Source: Dipylidium caninum
Taxonomy: Eukaryota > Platyhelminthes > Cestoda > Cyclophyllidea > Dipylidiidae
Assembly: GCA_017562135.1 (NCBI GenBank)
Contig: QEYB01000180.1
Span: 1,116,001-1,180,000 of the forward strand
Length of the DNA stretch: 64,000 bases
Direction: 5' to 3'
Shown: positions 15,831 to 30,800 of the stretch, in pieces
How the letters are laid out: each line of letters starts with the position of its first letter
Position numbering within the stretch: position 1 is the first letter of the stretch
Notes under the pieces: model-generated
What the model saw: only the letters and a program-made list of their open reading frames with translations
What the model was told of the DNA's origin: nothing
The model's database searches: none
Made by a program: the position numbers and the translations under genes

Positions 15831-18800
15831 AAGGGAAGTACAAGAGAAATATTCCATGGCGTCAATTAAACAATTTTGGTGTAATCAAGGGGAATTTGCC
15901 TAGTAAAGTGAAAAATATTGAAATTATTAGAAGTCTCCGTGTTGAAAAGCCTTTTCGTTTAGAGATTATGGTTAAAGATTAGCATGTCTCCTTCATCATT
16001 TCGAACCTTTTTACCGATCAAATAACTTCACTTATTATGAAACAAAGTCGTGATTATACATCCATAGCGTGGTCTCTTAACTTTTTTCCAAAATGTGAAG
16101 TGAAAATTCCTTAAGTTCGTACGACTAGAGATTAGGAGGTTAAACATAATTAGGATAAGTTAAAATTGCGAATAGGTTATACTATGATGCTCAGGGGATT
16201 AGCAACGAATGCTACGTACTGCAGGTAGTGGATTTGATGGAAGTCGACTTGCTACGAGGGCAGAACCAGTGGCGAGAAGGCTTGGCGTGGATACGCTGTC
16301 GGTTGGCCGAGGTGGCCAGCTTCGGCAACTACCCGTCGGACCGCATGCGGCCCTGGTTGGCGCACCTCGACAGGCAACTCTACAAGGCTCTCAACGTGCA
16401 GTACCGCCTTGGTCTGGAGGTTCTCAACCAGCGCATGCCCGAAATGCGTGTGGAACTCGTTTACCAACACTCCCAACTGGCCTTCCAACCTCCTTTCGAG
16501 GAGGTATGTTAGAACTTTATTAAATCGCACTTCAAAATCTACGGTTGTTTAGTCCTTCAAGCTTATATTTGTAACTGTCAACTTATACCATTCAGTAGAA
16601 GGAACTTCAGATTCATTTGTTGACACGAGGATCTGGACCAATTTTTCCATCCGTTCATTCAATTTCTTGAACTTCTTAAAAGCATCCTATAATTCCCTGA
16701 AATTTACTCTTCAATTTCCTTCGCAATATTATTAAAGAATGCAGAGCTGGAGAATTGTTAGTCGGTCAGATTCGACAAAAGTTCTATCTGCTAATAACGC
16801 CTTGTCAGCATCACCTTATTTTCGCTATTCCGGCATTGTGCGACACCTTTTTTACCTCATTAATCCATTTGTCCTCAATTTGCATTCCCTCGAACGAACC
16901 CTTAGACTAGTCAAATGATTTAAAAGATGTGGTGTTCGCCTACATTTTTTGCACTAACTTACTGAAAATCATGTTTTTTTGCTCACACATTAGATAAAGG
17001 CGAAATATTACCGTGAAATCCGCAAATTTATAGGAATTCCTTTGCACTTTCGAGGAATCTCTGATTACCAGGACGATAGGAGTAACAGCGAGGCATCCCC
17101 CATTTTTCCTCACATTATTGACAACCATCCTCTGGGATTCCGTGTTTGCTACGGGAAAGCTGAGACTCTTTTAAACCGTTTGAATGCTGTTAAGGACGTA
17201 TTTCGCAGTTGGGTTGTACTTGGTAACGTTGTTCTCGAAGACCTCGTTGACGTGCAATGTCGAGACCCTGCAGATTATGAAAGTAATTTCAGGGTAATTG
17301 AAAGTTGGCTTTTTCTTCTCATTTGCTCAAATAAAATTTGTGTTACCTCTTGGCTTTTGAATATTGCGCTACTGGAAGCCTGGTTTTTTGCAAATTGAGG
17401 TGTATTTTCATAATGCCTCACGTTTTTGATCCGTAGACCGAGTGAACAACTGTGAACGTAAATTTATTTGAATAGTTGGCAGTGCAGCAAAGTGCGCATC
17501 TCCTTGATTGCTTTAAAATCTCTAATGCATCATTGTAGGCTCTGAAGCGTCGAGGACGGGCGGCGGAGGAGCTTCCGAATGAGATCAGGCTCCACTGTTT
17601 CACGGTTAATTGTGTGCCGGTAAAGAATGCCATCGAACGCCTTTTACAGAATTTGTTCGACGCTTTGATAAACTGCTTAAAGCGTTCTGTAAAGGCGGAT
17701 CTTGGGACGGCTGACGCATTCCTGTCAGGTGCGTGTCGGCGCCAACATGTGACCGAATTCGTCTTATTTTGGGTCGTCAAGTCATTTTTTGGGGGCGCAA
17801 TATCTTATAGAATACCTACATCTTTAATCTTCTGAATGATTATTGCCATCTTCCATAGTTGTTAATGCGATAACTAATTACAATTAGTAGGAAGGACTCT
17901 AGTTAATTTCATATTTGCATGAATGTTTGAAATATAATAGAAATTTTGTTTTACGAGGTCGTGTGTTTGAGCAATTGTGGTGCCACTGGTTGTTCGGTTT
18001 CAGATACTCTCGAAAAGCTTGCCACTCGGCCGCAGACAATAGAGGAGATAGTGAAGTCTAGAGAGAGGCACATCGTTCTGTCTAAGGAGAAGTCGCGTCT
18101 CTCTGATTGGCTGACATCTGCAGAGGCGAAGGACAAACTCCTAAAGACCGTTGCGGGCTTCAGTGTTGATGAATTTGATCAAATCAAAGCGAAATGGGCA
18201 AAGTTCCAGCTCATGATGAACAGATTCGAGCTTATCATGGACGAGCAAATAGGGGCACGTTTCCAGTCATAATATTTTAATGTGTCATCAATCTAATAAC
18301 TACATGGGTGTCTATTAAACCAGAGAAATGTCCGGATAATTTTATTATTTTTTAAGTGGGGTACTTACTTAACTCCTGGACTTCATGTAGATCCTAAAAT
18401 CGAACTTGAATTCGCGGATTAATGCCTTCATGGGTCAGTTGGAACGGTTTTCGACATACTGGCAACACCTACGGCCTGGTAGCGATCTAATCGAAACCGG
18501 GAACAGGCCGCAGTGTCTTGAGGCTGTGGCGAAAATCAAAAGTCAGAAGGAAGAATTCGCGGAGATGGAAAAGACTTTGGCCGAAATTACGTTAGCTTCT
18601 GTTCCCTTTATTTGCTTGTCTGTTGAATGGATGCTTTGCAACCCCTTCATGTCCTTTATCTAAACATTGCAAAGATATCGCAAGCAAGGTGGAGTCTATT
18701 CATAATGACAGTTGGTTTGGATTTCCATATAGGCGAGATTGTTCCTACTTCAACATGCCCTCGCCAGATTTCGACTTAATCAAAGAACTGCGCTCCAGTT

Positions 18801-21800
18801 TATTTGAAACCGAAAGAATTTGGTCTGTATATGAAGAATTCACCCTTGAACTTCTTGCTCTTGAAAAAGAAGATTGGATCTCTTTCAGGTTTGCGTAACA
18901 CTAAACTCATTCTTCAGCAGTTTTTTTGGTGTCCGGAAAATCGAGGTGACACTTAAAGGCTTTACATATTTAGTGGGACCCGACTTCATTTGTTTGAAGA
19001 GTTTTTGACCTACTGGACCGATCAACTTGGGAAAACTTCCGCGACTTTCGTGACGGATGGTTTAGTGAAAGAAGTAGGACGATATAAGGTCTGTCTATGC
19101 TTGCGATGCTCTATTAAAAAGCGGTAAATCGTGTGTGTAACTCTATTCTCATACTCCCTGCAGTGATAGAGCGATTATCTATAAAATATAAAGAAGGAGG
19201 CGGCTATCTAATATCAACTCGTAATGGCCATTAATTGCATTTCAGTGGCCTCGATTACCTGTTGTTTACCTTTTTTTAACATTAGTTTTACAGTTTGCTA
19301 TGTTGATTTATTGGAAATTGCTTGGAGGTTACTTCATACAGGAGCGCATGGCCTCCATGTTTCAAAATCACCGATCACGAATCTCAGTGTTTGCTGAAAT
19401 GGTTGAGACCACTACTTGACAGCTTTTTGCATCACTTCGTGGATGCTTTTGCCTGACTAACTTCCATCTCATAATTTTTTGACTGGTTTTAACTAATGGC
19501 CACGTGAATTCAAACACATTTGGTGCAAACTATTCATTGGCCTTTTTGGTCAGGAACTTCTCCCCTTGTTGAAATGGGTGCAAGGGGAATCACTTACCCC
19601 GGACCACTGGGTAGAGTTGTTTCGTCTCATTGACCTCCCACGTGACAAACGTATGGAGGAAGTGACCTTCGGAGCCATCCTCACGGCGGCGCCGAACATA
19701 GTGGCCAACGCTGACGCTCTCAAAGATCTCACCAGACGCGCTCAAAGTGAGGTTGTCGTACGCGAGGCGCTCCACGAACTCGACGCCTGGGCTGCCGGAG
19801 CCGTCTTTCTGCTTACACCCTATACTGATTGTAAAGGAAAACAATTGAAAATAATCAAGGACTGGTGCGATATTTTTGCCCAGGCATGTTTTGCTCGGAC
19901 CAAAATATGAACCGATTTTGAAAAGGCCAAATCGGCGGGCCTGTTAAGAGCACAAACATTTTTCTATTGATGCTTGATATACCAAGACTTTCTCGCTTTA
20001 GCGTCGTAACTCATTTTGGGTGAAATTACGGAATTCCGGTTATTCTTAATGTTTCTTGACAAATACGTTTTAGCTAATGCAATTAGACGCTTTATTGTCA
20101 CAACCCCTAGGTATCCGTGTTCCCCCAACACTTACTTCCCCGTGCTTAGTTAAAATGTGACCTGATCATCTCCAGAATTTCCACGAGACACCCATTTTTG
20201 CTTGTTGGGCTATTTTTACTTGCTTGTACGAAATAGGTGGGTGACAATCACGCCCTCCTCGCCTCCCTGCAAGGGTCGCCCTGCGTTGGTAGCTTTGCGG
20301 ACCGTGTGGACGCATGGGAGCAAAGGCTCGTTGGACTCGACGCCAACCTGTCCAGCCTTCAAGCGGTTCAGCGTCGTTGGGTCTACCTTGAACCCATCTT
20401 TGGCTGTGGAGCTTTAGCTAACGAAGCTTCACGCTTTTCTCGAATCGACGTTGATTTCAGGAATTTGATGGCCAACATTGAGACTGACAATCGAGTTGTC
20501 AGTTTAATGAAACTGCATCGGGGAAACGATCTGCAAAACGTGCTTAATACTATGCAGGTGACTAGTTCGTTATATTGTTTTTGTCAGAAAATTATAAACT
20601 TCTCTCTTTAATTTATCATTGATACTCTTTTTGTTTTCTTTCGTACACATTTTCCAGGACCAACTTGCCCGCTGTCAGCGTGCGTTAAATGCATACCTAG
20701 AAGAAAAACGTGACTCTTTCCCTCGTTTCTACTTTCTCGGGGATGATGATCTTCTCGAAATGCTCGGGCAGTCAACTAAACCTACGGTCATCCGAACGCA
20801 TTTACGGAAACTGTTCCAAGCCGTTTATGATGTTAATTTACTGGAAAGTGGGGGTGGCATTCGCGTTACCGAATTTTCTTCACGTGAAGGTGAGGTGGTT
20901 CCTCTCAAAAGGGCTGTGGTGGTCGAAAACAAGGTTGAAAATTGGCTTCACGAACTTGAAGGAGAAATGCGGTTTACCCTTGGTAGTTTACTAGCCGAAT
21001 GTTCAAAGGATGGCAGTGAGCTCTCCCTGTTTCCCGGACAAATACTCGCACTTCGTGAAGCAAGTCTTTTCTCGGAGAAAGTTGAAAATCCATTAAAACT
21101 GGAAAGCTTCCGCTTCTTTATCGAGATTTACATGTATGCGCTCAGTTCTCAATTATTAAGTAATATGTCATGTCTTCACTTTCTGAATTGAAAACTGGCT
21201 GCTTGCAGTGATTCAAGACTACTAGCGCCTTAAATTTTTTTAATACCACATTTCATGAGGACGACAATTTAAGGTGATGTAGAAGTACAGCTCAAGTTGT
21301 TCTCCAATTTCCGGCTTTTGGCAAAGTCATACTCTATAGGCACCCTATGACCTAATTTCTGCCCTACACTTTGTCCTCAATTCCTTTTTTTGTTGTTAAT
21401 GTACAGTGTTTTTGTTGAAGCTATACTTTAAGCAAAAAAATTTTTCCTTAGAACACATTGAAATCTTACATGGAAGCGAGCATGAGATGCCAGAGGTCTG
21501 GAAATAAGTCAGCCCGGCCTTCAGAAACACTTTCCCGCGTTTCCTCTCTAAAGTTGTCCGTCCTTATTCTGGACACGAGGCACAGTATTGATATTGTGGA
21601 CCATTTAATCAAGCAGACCACCGCATCGGTTCGTGATTGGGCATGGCAGAAGCAATTGAGGTTCTACGCTTCTGACAAAGAAGGACAGGTCGCCTTGAAC
21701 ATTCTCATGGCCAACGCCGGATTCGCCTACACATTTGAGTATCAGGGCAATAGTCCAAGACTTGTACACACGCCATTGACAGACAAGTGCTACCTCACCC

Positions 21801-24800
21801 TCACTCAGGCAATGCGAATGGGATTGGGCGCGAATCCTTACGGACCGGCGGGGACTGGCAAAACTGAGTCGGTTAAGCAACTGGGCGAGCTGCTTGGCAG
21901 ACTGGTCCGTCAACTTTGAGCCTAGAAGCCTGTATTGATGAGTGACTTAGCCATGTATAAAATGTGTGCCTTCGGTGACTTAAGGTTCTCGTGTTTAATT
22001 GCGACGAGGGCATTGATGTGGAGTCCATGGGACGAATTTTTGTGGGAGTGGTGAAATGCGGAGCTTGGGGATGTTTCGATGAGTTCAATCGCCTAGAGGA
22101 AACGGTGTTGTCTGCTATATCAATGCAAATCCAAGTACGTTTGTTTGAAGTCCCATTTTACTGTCTCGGTGTGCACCCATGAGATCCAACATCTACACCT
22201 TCCCTCAAATGTCGATAACCTTACGGAATGCCATCTTGTACGCTTTCATCGCTGCTAGCCTTATCGAAAGGGAAGAGAAATTTGATTACCTTCACCGACT
22301 TGAAACTTAAGCCAGCTTAATTGTGGAAATCAACCGTTTTTAAAGCTATTCATATCTCACATGCTCTTAACATGTCACTAGCGTTATATCTCCAAAATTT
22401 GGGAATTTGTCTTAAACTTTTAAAAGCTCGTGTGTTATCAAGTTTTTTGATTTAAGCTGATTTATTTTCTAAATGGCGTAATTTGGAATGATTCAGTCTT
22501 TGCGGAGATTTCATGATGGGAAGAACTGAAAATGTCGACAGTTTATGTCGGCTATTTGTGCCTTATCAATTTTTGGTAATCGCTTCCAGACGACAGGCAG
22601 TCGAGCCTTTCTCGAGTTTAAGTTATGCAAATCCCTTTTTCTACCGGTACAAATATGAGCTACGGAATCGCTTTCAGGTAATACAGAACGGCCTGCGCTC
22701 AGGCTCGTCAACTGTGGAGCTTTTGGGGAGGTGCGTAAATCTCAACCCGACTGCTAGTATTTTCATAACAATGAATCCCGCAGGGAAGGACTATGGTGGA
22801 CGTCAGAGGTTGCCTGAGAATTTGAAACAACTCTTTAGACCGGTAGCAATGACTAGACCGGACAACGAATTAATTGCCGAGACTCTTTTGTTCTCCCAGG
22901 GGTTCACTTATGCGCGCGAATTGGGGAGAAAACTCGTCGCTATTTTCACTCTTTCCAGGTGATTACTCTTCTCAACATCTAAATCCTTTCTAGTAAATTA
23001 ACTTTTATTAATTTACTTTAAATTCCTCCCACACATAAACATTTTCCTCTCCATCATACCCGTAGACTTAGGAATTCTCCTAATAACGCCTATTCCCCAA
23101 CATGAGGATGTCTTAAGTAGTATCTGCCAATTAATCAAATAGTAGAATACAGAACCGACTTTTTCTTCTCGCTCAAACTAATAATTTGGTCGAACTCAGC
23201 CAACTCCTCTCAGTCCAACACCACTACGACTGGGGCCTGAGGGCGTTGAAGTCCGTACTGTGCGAGGCAGGAAACCTCCTACGCCACGCTAAAAGTGACA
23301 CTACTGAAGATCCTTCATCTCCTGAAGACATTCAGCGACCAGGCTCTCAAGCAGCTGATCCATACTTCCTTGAGGCACAAGTGATCATTCAATCCGTGTG
23401 GGCATGCAGCCTCGCAAGGCTAAATTACGGCGATGCGCTCCAGTTCGAAGCCCTGTTACGGGATGTTTTCCCGGACATGAAGCACCATGAGGCCATTAAG
23501 GAAGATGAATTTACAGTAAAACTTACCTCAGCTATTTACGAGATATTTGCTGAAATCCACCTAGAAGTTGTTGAGCGTCAAGTTAGACTCGTTTGTTTGT
23601 GTTGAGATATATGTTAAACCATTTCTTTAGGTGTCAAAAATTCTCGAAGTATATTTCCTGTTAACTCAGCGGACTGGTGTAGTTATAGTTGGCCCCTCGG
23701 GCTGTGGGAAATCCACCATACTTTACGCACTATGGCTAGCTCTGCGGAAGGTTGGCATCTGTGTCAGACGTCACGTGGTGAACCCGAAGGCATTGCCAAG
23801 GACGCATTTGCTTGGACGTACCGACCCGGACACCAGAGAATGGACTGACGGTGTGCTGGTTCGCACTGCAAGAAGTGTGGTTTGCGAACCTCCTGGTAGG
23901 CTCTTCTACCTTCGATGTCTGAAAAGAGCCATGAAAGATAACTTCATCCACAACGATACCAGTTGTTTTTTATATTTCCTCGTTTTACTCTTGCTGTGGG
24001 GAAATATGTCCGAATTTTTTTTGCTTCCGTTTATAAAAAGATACCACCTTTGTCCATTCAAATTTAATTTCCAGAATCCTCCTTATTTGTTCACATCACA
24101 AATAAAGCAAATATGTATAGGAAATACCCCAAAAATAGCGGAAATTGGATTATACTTGGGTTTTGTAAACGTCAATACAACTAACTGTGTGAATTTATAA
24201 AACGTTTCAGAGACGGTTTCATGGGTAATTTTCGATGGTGACATCGATCCTGAATGGATTGAGTCGCTGAATTCGGTGCTTGATGACAACCGCCTTCTGA
24301 CGCTGCCTAGTGGCGAGCGCATTAAATTTGGTGGTAATGTCAACTTCATCTTCGAGACGCATGATCTGACCTACGCCAGCCCAGCGACTATTTCGAGAAC
24401 TGGAGTCGTCTTCGTCAGTGATGAAGTGCTCGGTGGCGATACGCTGGTCAACGCCTGGCTCCACAAACAACCCATAGAGCACAAGCAGTTCCTCTCGAAT
24501 ATGATTGAAACGGCTTTCTATCCGTGCCTCAAATGGGTCAAAACCAAGGTTATTCCAATTTTTGCCTCACTTCACACACCATTATAGTTTGTCTTCGCAC
24601 TCTATCAAATAGGGACATGTAGACTCTTCTTTACACAGCGACTTCAGGCCTTCGGTATTGTCTGAACATGATCCTAATTTTGTCCATTTATTGAATATGG
24701 TGTTTCATTTATATTCGTATGAGAATATATGTCTTGCCTTACTTTTTTGATTTCAGAATGAGTATATGATTGAGACCAGCCCTACCGGCACAATCCTCAC

Positions 24801-27800
24801 CGCCTTATCGCACCTGGTAGGAGCAACAAACCGCGCCCGATTCGCAGTGGGACTGATCCGTGGTCTAGGCTCAAATTTGACAGAAACAGCCAAATACGAG
24901 GTAGCTGCCAAGGTCTACGAGGTGATGGGTGAGACGCCTCCCGACCCGTCCCACCCTCTGAATGTTCGCGTAGGTACAAGTGATCTCACACTTTATATCC
25001 TTCGCCGAGTACTTTTGAGGTAGACACTCTAACTTGAGAGCGGAGGTAAATCCTTAATGACCGATCCTCCCCTTGTAAGCCATTCCATCCTATGCCCAAC
25101 ATTGCACGTTTTTGTGAGTATGGATTAACGCCTTCCGTCTCCTGATGCTAAAATCACATTGATGCTCTCATTGTAGCTTTTGGCGAGTCTCAGGCGTGCT
25201 CGGAAACTTTGAGGATCACTTTAAATTATTATTATCTTGTTTGTTACTTTAAATGCAAAACGTACGATTAAACCACGCGAAAGTTTGCCCGCCAACGCCG
25301 TCTACCTCTTCTGCGAAGGTGGATGGAGAAACAGGCACGCGACTGGTTCCTTACGCGGAGGACATTTGCTTAGTCAGTTTGGAGTCAATCGCGACACTGG
25401 AAGTCGATGTATTTCGCGTGGATAACACGGACTTTGTGGAGAATAAGTCGGAACAAGTTCCCTCCTTCGGCCAGAAACCTCCACTTGTAATATCACCCCA
25501 CACTCGCTGTGCTGTTGATACTTTCCGTTTGTGGCTCGATGAACCATCAACGCAGCATGCATTTTTACTCGTAGGACCGGAAGGATGTGGAAAGAGGCTA
25601 GTTCTGGTGGTTGTCCTACTGCATCGACTTGTGGCTTTTGTATCCGTTATTCATTAAAATGCCTCTTTGACTGACTCTCGTCTTTAGTCTGCTCCTGGAG
25701 TACTGCTTAGCCGCGAGCAGGAGGAGAGCACACGTGGTGGAGGTGCAGTGTGCGGCGCAGACACGCCCCAAGCATATTCTCGAGAGGTTAACCCAGTCCT
25801 GTCTTACCGTGACGGCGAGTAGTGCCTCGGGCACCGCTCGAATCCTTCGTCCCAAACAGGGCGAACGGGTGGTGCTCTATTTGCGAGACCTCAATCTCGC
25901 CAAACCTGATAATTGGGGCACCTGCGAAGTTGTGTCATTTCTCCAACAGGTTAGTGGCACACTTCATCCCATCCCCTGACTCGCGGCTATCATATAGGGT
26001 TAAAAGTCCATTGTACTTGTTTTTTGCCTAACAGGGCTCTCTTATTAGTTGCGGCCGACTGTAAAATGCATTTTTTTGTTGTTCCAACGTCTTCGCTACT
26101 CCATTGCGATATTCGATTTGCGGTTGCAAGAGCTACAGAGCTTGCAATGCCGCCTTCTAGGGCTTTGACTGTAATGAACTTCTGGTTGTACTCGATCTCT
26201 GTGGAGTCCCTTACCTTCCGGCCTTGATGCCACAATCAAAATAGGGTTGCCATTAATTGTTATATTTTGCCATAATTAACTTCTCCTTCTCTTTCTTCTC
26301 ACACTATTAGCAATAACCTCATTTCGTTTCCTCTCCTTAATTCCCAGACTCACTTGGCGACTGCCTTAACCCAAAAATGAAATATTTAACCTGAGGTCAA
26401 TGAATATTTTAGTTTAAATATATTGCCAGTAAAACTGTCCAACCATTTTCGCCTATCCCGTTTCAGATGTTAACATATAAAGGCTACTACGACACGAATA
26501 CTTGGGAATTTGTTAGCGTGGAAGATATTCAAATTGTGGCAACCCTCACGCCCGGATCTAACTCGGGAGGCTTGGGCCGATTTCGCCTGTCACCGAGACT
26601 AACTTCACTGTTCCGAATTGCTTCCGTGACCAGTCCCCGTCGGGATGAACTTTGCAAAATTTACCATTGCCTAGTTCAGTACTTTGTCGGTGGGTTAATT
26701 AAACCCAACCATCAACCGGTAGATGCAAAACCACAATTTGGAGACTGTTTTGGTCGTCTGAATATCTTAGCAAGCACAATGGTTCATGTTGTGTCTCAAC
26801 TGGAAGAGACGTTCAGAGGAAGCAATTTCCCCCACTGCAACTTCTCCCTAAAGGATTTGACACGCTGGGTGACCGGCATGACGCGTTATGATCTCACGTC
26901 AGCGGCGCCAGTGGGGAACCTGTGGGTTGCTTTCGGCTATGAAGCGCGGCGCCTCTTTCGCGACCGCATGCCAGGCGAAGAATATAGACTGAAATTTGAC
27001 AGGCTCTTTTCCGGTATTTTTCGCGAAATCTCCGAAAACGAAACAAAAATTAATGACTGGATTAATGTTCACTCAAAAACACTTTCCGATTACACTTTGG
27101 CTGTAAAATTCGCCATTGACGACTTTCCTGTGATCAAGTTAGCCGAAGAAGTTGTTGAGACTTCGATCAAGAATGGACAACACTGGTTTGTGTCCTGGCG
27201 TCCATCAAAACCCCTTTCGCCGAGGGTAAATGTTAAACCTCGCAAAACAATGTTATCTCTCCTCTCCTACGAGTCATTACACAATCTAGTTTCGTCAACC
27301 TTGAAACAACTGTCGAGAGAGTCATATCTTAAAGCAAGTGAACTGGTTGTATTTCCAGATTTTTTAGATCTCGTGGCCAGAATCGATAGAGCTCTAAACA
27401 GACCCTTTGGGAATCTTTTGATGGTTGGCCGCTGCGGAATCGGTCGTCGATCAGCTCTTCGAGTTGTTGTCCATCTCCATCAATTTCAAATGTATACGCT
27501 TCGGTTTGGATGTAACTACACCAAACGCAACTTGTCAAATGACTTGAAGGCTGCTTGTCAATCAGCAGGGATCGATGGTGTACCAACAGTCCTACTTTTG
27601 GAAGATCATCAACTGATCCACGATATCATTCTGGAGTCTATAAACGGTATCCTTTCCTGTGGAGAAGCTCCCGGACTAATTTCGGCTGAGGACATTGATT
27701 CGTTGACTGCAAGTGTGGGCGGCGCTCTTCGGGAGGCGGCTGCCCAGGCTGGCCACGCAGGAACGTTAGCAAGTTTCTTTGCACAAAGAGTTCACGAGAA

Positions 27801-30800
27801 CCTGCGGGTGGTCATCCTGCTCGACATTGACGATAACGGGAACTGTCTCTCACGTCTGCAAGCCAACCCCTCTTTGTACAAGAACTGCGAAATCAGTTGG
27901 CTTGATAAATGGTCTCCCAAAGGCCACTTTCTTCTCCCAACCCTGTTGGTTCCCAATCTGCCCGAAAGCTTACCGAAGGACGCCTTCTGTCGAGCTTGCT
28001 TGGCAATCCATAACACCGTTCCACACGCAAGATTATCTTCGCCTAGGCGTTTCATTTTGTTGTGTACTACCTACCGAAAATTATATCATGAGAACAAGAA
28101 TCAGTTAGAATCACAAATAGTACGTTTTAAGAGAGGTTTAAAAAAACTGGATGAAGCTAGACAACACGTAAATAGGCTGAAAATGAACGCTGCCGAACAA
28201 GAGCGCCAGTTGAGGGAAAAACAGGCAGAAGCCAACAGAGCTCTCTCCGGAATTAGTTCGGCAATGCAGGTAAGCTTCCAACTTGAGCGAATCGTTTGAA
28301 CTATGTGTATCCCACTTGCGCCGTTCTTGAAGTGTTTTCTCTATTGAAAATGTACACCTTTGCTGAGGAGGTAAAGACCACTTTGTAAAAAAGACTTCAC
28401 GTCCACAAGAAAACTATTCCGCTTAAGAGTATTTCTCGTCACATATGAAATAGGCATGAATATTCCCCTTCTTCCCCGTTACTTATTTTTTTGTCTTTTC
28501 GTATAGGATGCAGGAAAGCAAAGGGTTGTGATGCAAGAACTGCAGAAACGTTCGGCAGTAGAGGCTGCGAGTCTGGAGACCCGCAAGGCGACAATAGAGG
28601 CGGAGATGTCCCACATTGGTCCACTGTTGCAGGAGACACGAGCAGCAGTAGGCAGCATCCGGCCAGAGGCTCTTTCAGAGGTCCGAGCGCTGCGCGCACC
28701 TCCCGATGTCATCCGCGACATTCTCGAGGGTGTTCTTCTCCTCATGGGTGTTCGGGACACCTCCTGGGGCAGCATGCGCACGTTCCTTGCCCGCCGTGGG
28801 GTCCAAGACGAAATTCGGAATTTCAATGCTCGACATATCACGCCGGAAATGAGGCACAATGTGGAGACTCTTTTGAAGAAGAATGCCGACTCCTTCAGTC
28901 CCCATGTAAGCTTTTTTTATGAGTAACTCCTCGGACTTTTCATTGCATGTACTTTTATTAGTGTGGAACACCTTGTTCCTCAGAATATTTTCAATTCCTA
29001 AGATTGGAGTCGATACCTCATTGTGGATATGAATACTTAGACTTGTGTCCTAATTTTTGTGAATCCCTTTACCTTTTCTTCCATATGCCACTTTTTGGAA
29101 GTTGACTTTAATACATATTAAATTAGACGCTACTTGGGGACCCTTCTCCGATGTTTGCTCATCACCACTATTCAGATGGGCAGAAAAGATGCCGTAGTAA
29201 ATTTATTCTTTTTGTAGTCAGCACGACGAGCGTCAGTGGCGGTAGTTCCGCTTGCGGCGTGGGTCCAAGCGAATGTGCAATATGCCAAGGTGCTGGAAAA
29301 GCTGGCTCCACTGGAAAGAGAGCAGACCAATCTCCAGAGCTCTCTTGAGGCCATGCAAGAGGATGTAGAGCGTCTCAACAATGACCTCAACGCTGTGGAT
29401 GCAAAGGTGGAGGGCTTACGATCCACCTTTGAGTCCCACTCCAAAGCAGCTGCAGATCTGCAGATCGCGCTTTCAAGAGCCAAACAAACTCTCGAGATTG
29501 CCGAAAACTTAGTTTCTGGGTTGGAAGGCGAACAAGGGCGTTGGGAAGAAGAGGCAAGTTTGCATTTTACTTGGAAGGTTAACGGTTCCATAACGTTGTC
29601 AGGGGCAACGCGCATGATACTGTCGTCGGGCTCACCGTAATCAGCAAATGCTTCGGTATATTATTTTTATTCATGCTCCTGAGCGCTGTGTAATGGTCCC
29701 ATTTTGCTGTGTTCTTCGTATGCTTCTGAAACAATGTTCTTGTCGTTATTTACGGTTAAGTGTGAGAACTTCCAACTAAATCTTGCCCATTAATTGCGCA
29801 TTTTGCGTGGAATAACGTGTCTGTCTCCTCATGAAGCTCTCTCGGGATAGAGGGTAACGCATCGACGTCAGTTCTGAGCGAATTAATGTGGTTGTGTGTG
29901 GAATTGCTGCAAAAATGGCCTTCTTGATCTCCTAATTAGTAAGAGAGCTTTGTAAACCACCATTGACCACCCACACTTTCCTCGCAGGGCAATACGAATC
30001 TGGTCCTGCTCTTATAGCAAAAGAACGCCCAGCAAACATCGCTCCTTTTCTTACCCATAGGTGGATCTTTTGAATGAACAGTTGGGGACACTGCAGACCT
30101 CGGCAATAGTAGCTGCTGCCTTCGTCACCTATCTCTCAGCCTGCCCGGAAGATGTGCGGGTGAGCACCGTAGCTACGTGGTGGCAGCAGCTGGAGGAGTT
30201 AGAGTTACGAGTGCCCATCAAAAACAGTGCGTCGCGGACATTCGCCTGTGCCAGACATCTTTTGGTAACAGAGAAGGAAGAAGTTCACTGGAAATCGCTC
30301 GGGTTGCCCTCGGACAACCTTTCGGTGGAAAACGCCACTGTGATCCTTCAGGTATCGAGGAAATTCCAGTATTTCAATGTACAAATTTTTTTTCTTAATT
30401 TCTTGGTGTTTTAAGTCTTGTCACGGGATGTGGTATCTGTCTACTGCACTAAATCTCAAAAAATAGTGTTGCTATCGGGATTCGATATGATTTTGTGCCA
30501 GTTCACTGTCAATTCCGGGAGCAATGTGGGTCAGCTTCACTGCGAATGAAAAATTTTCCCTCTATGTTTTAAGTTGAAAATTCAAAATTCCACCTATTTC
30601 GACTACTGGAGATCGCTTCTATGTCCCCCTGCATTTTATGCAACAAGCCATTTAATTCCTTTCTCGCTTTTAGCCAAACCTATTCCCCCTCATTGTCGGA
30701 TCTTCTGACAAAATTGTCCACTGGTTAAAGAATCAGTTTAAGGGTCAACAAGTCGAAATTACCGATCAGCAGGTATTGCACGCTTACTTAAAATTATGAA

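Noticed and set aside
16252..16530. Minus-strand open frame of 92 residues opposite the DYNC2H1 linker
   Set aside because: It is the antisense shadow of a GC-rich, highly conserved dynein exon.
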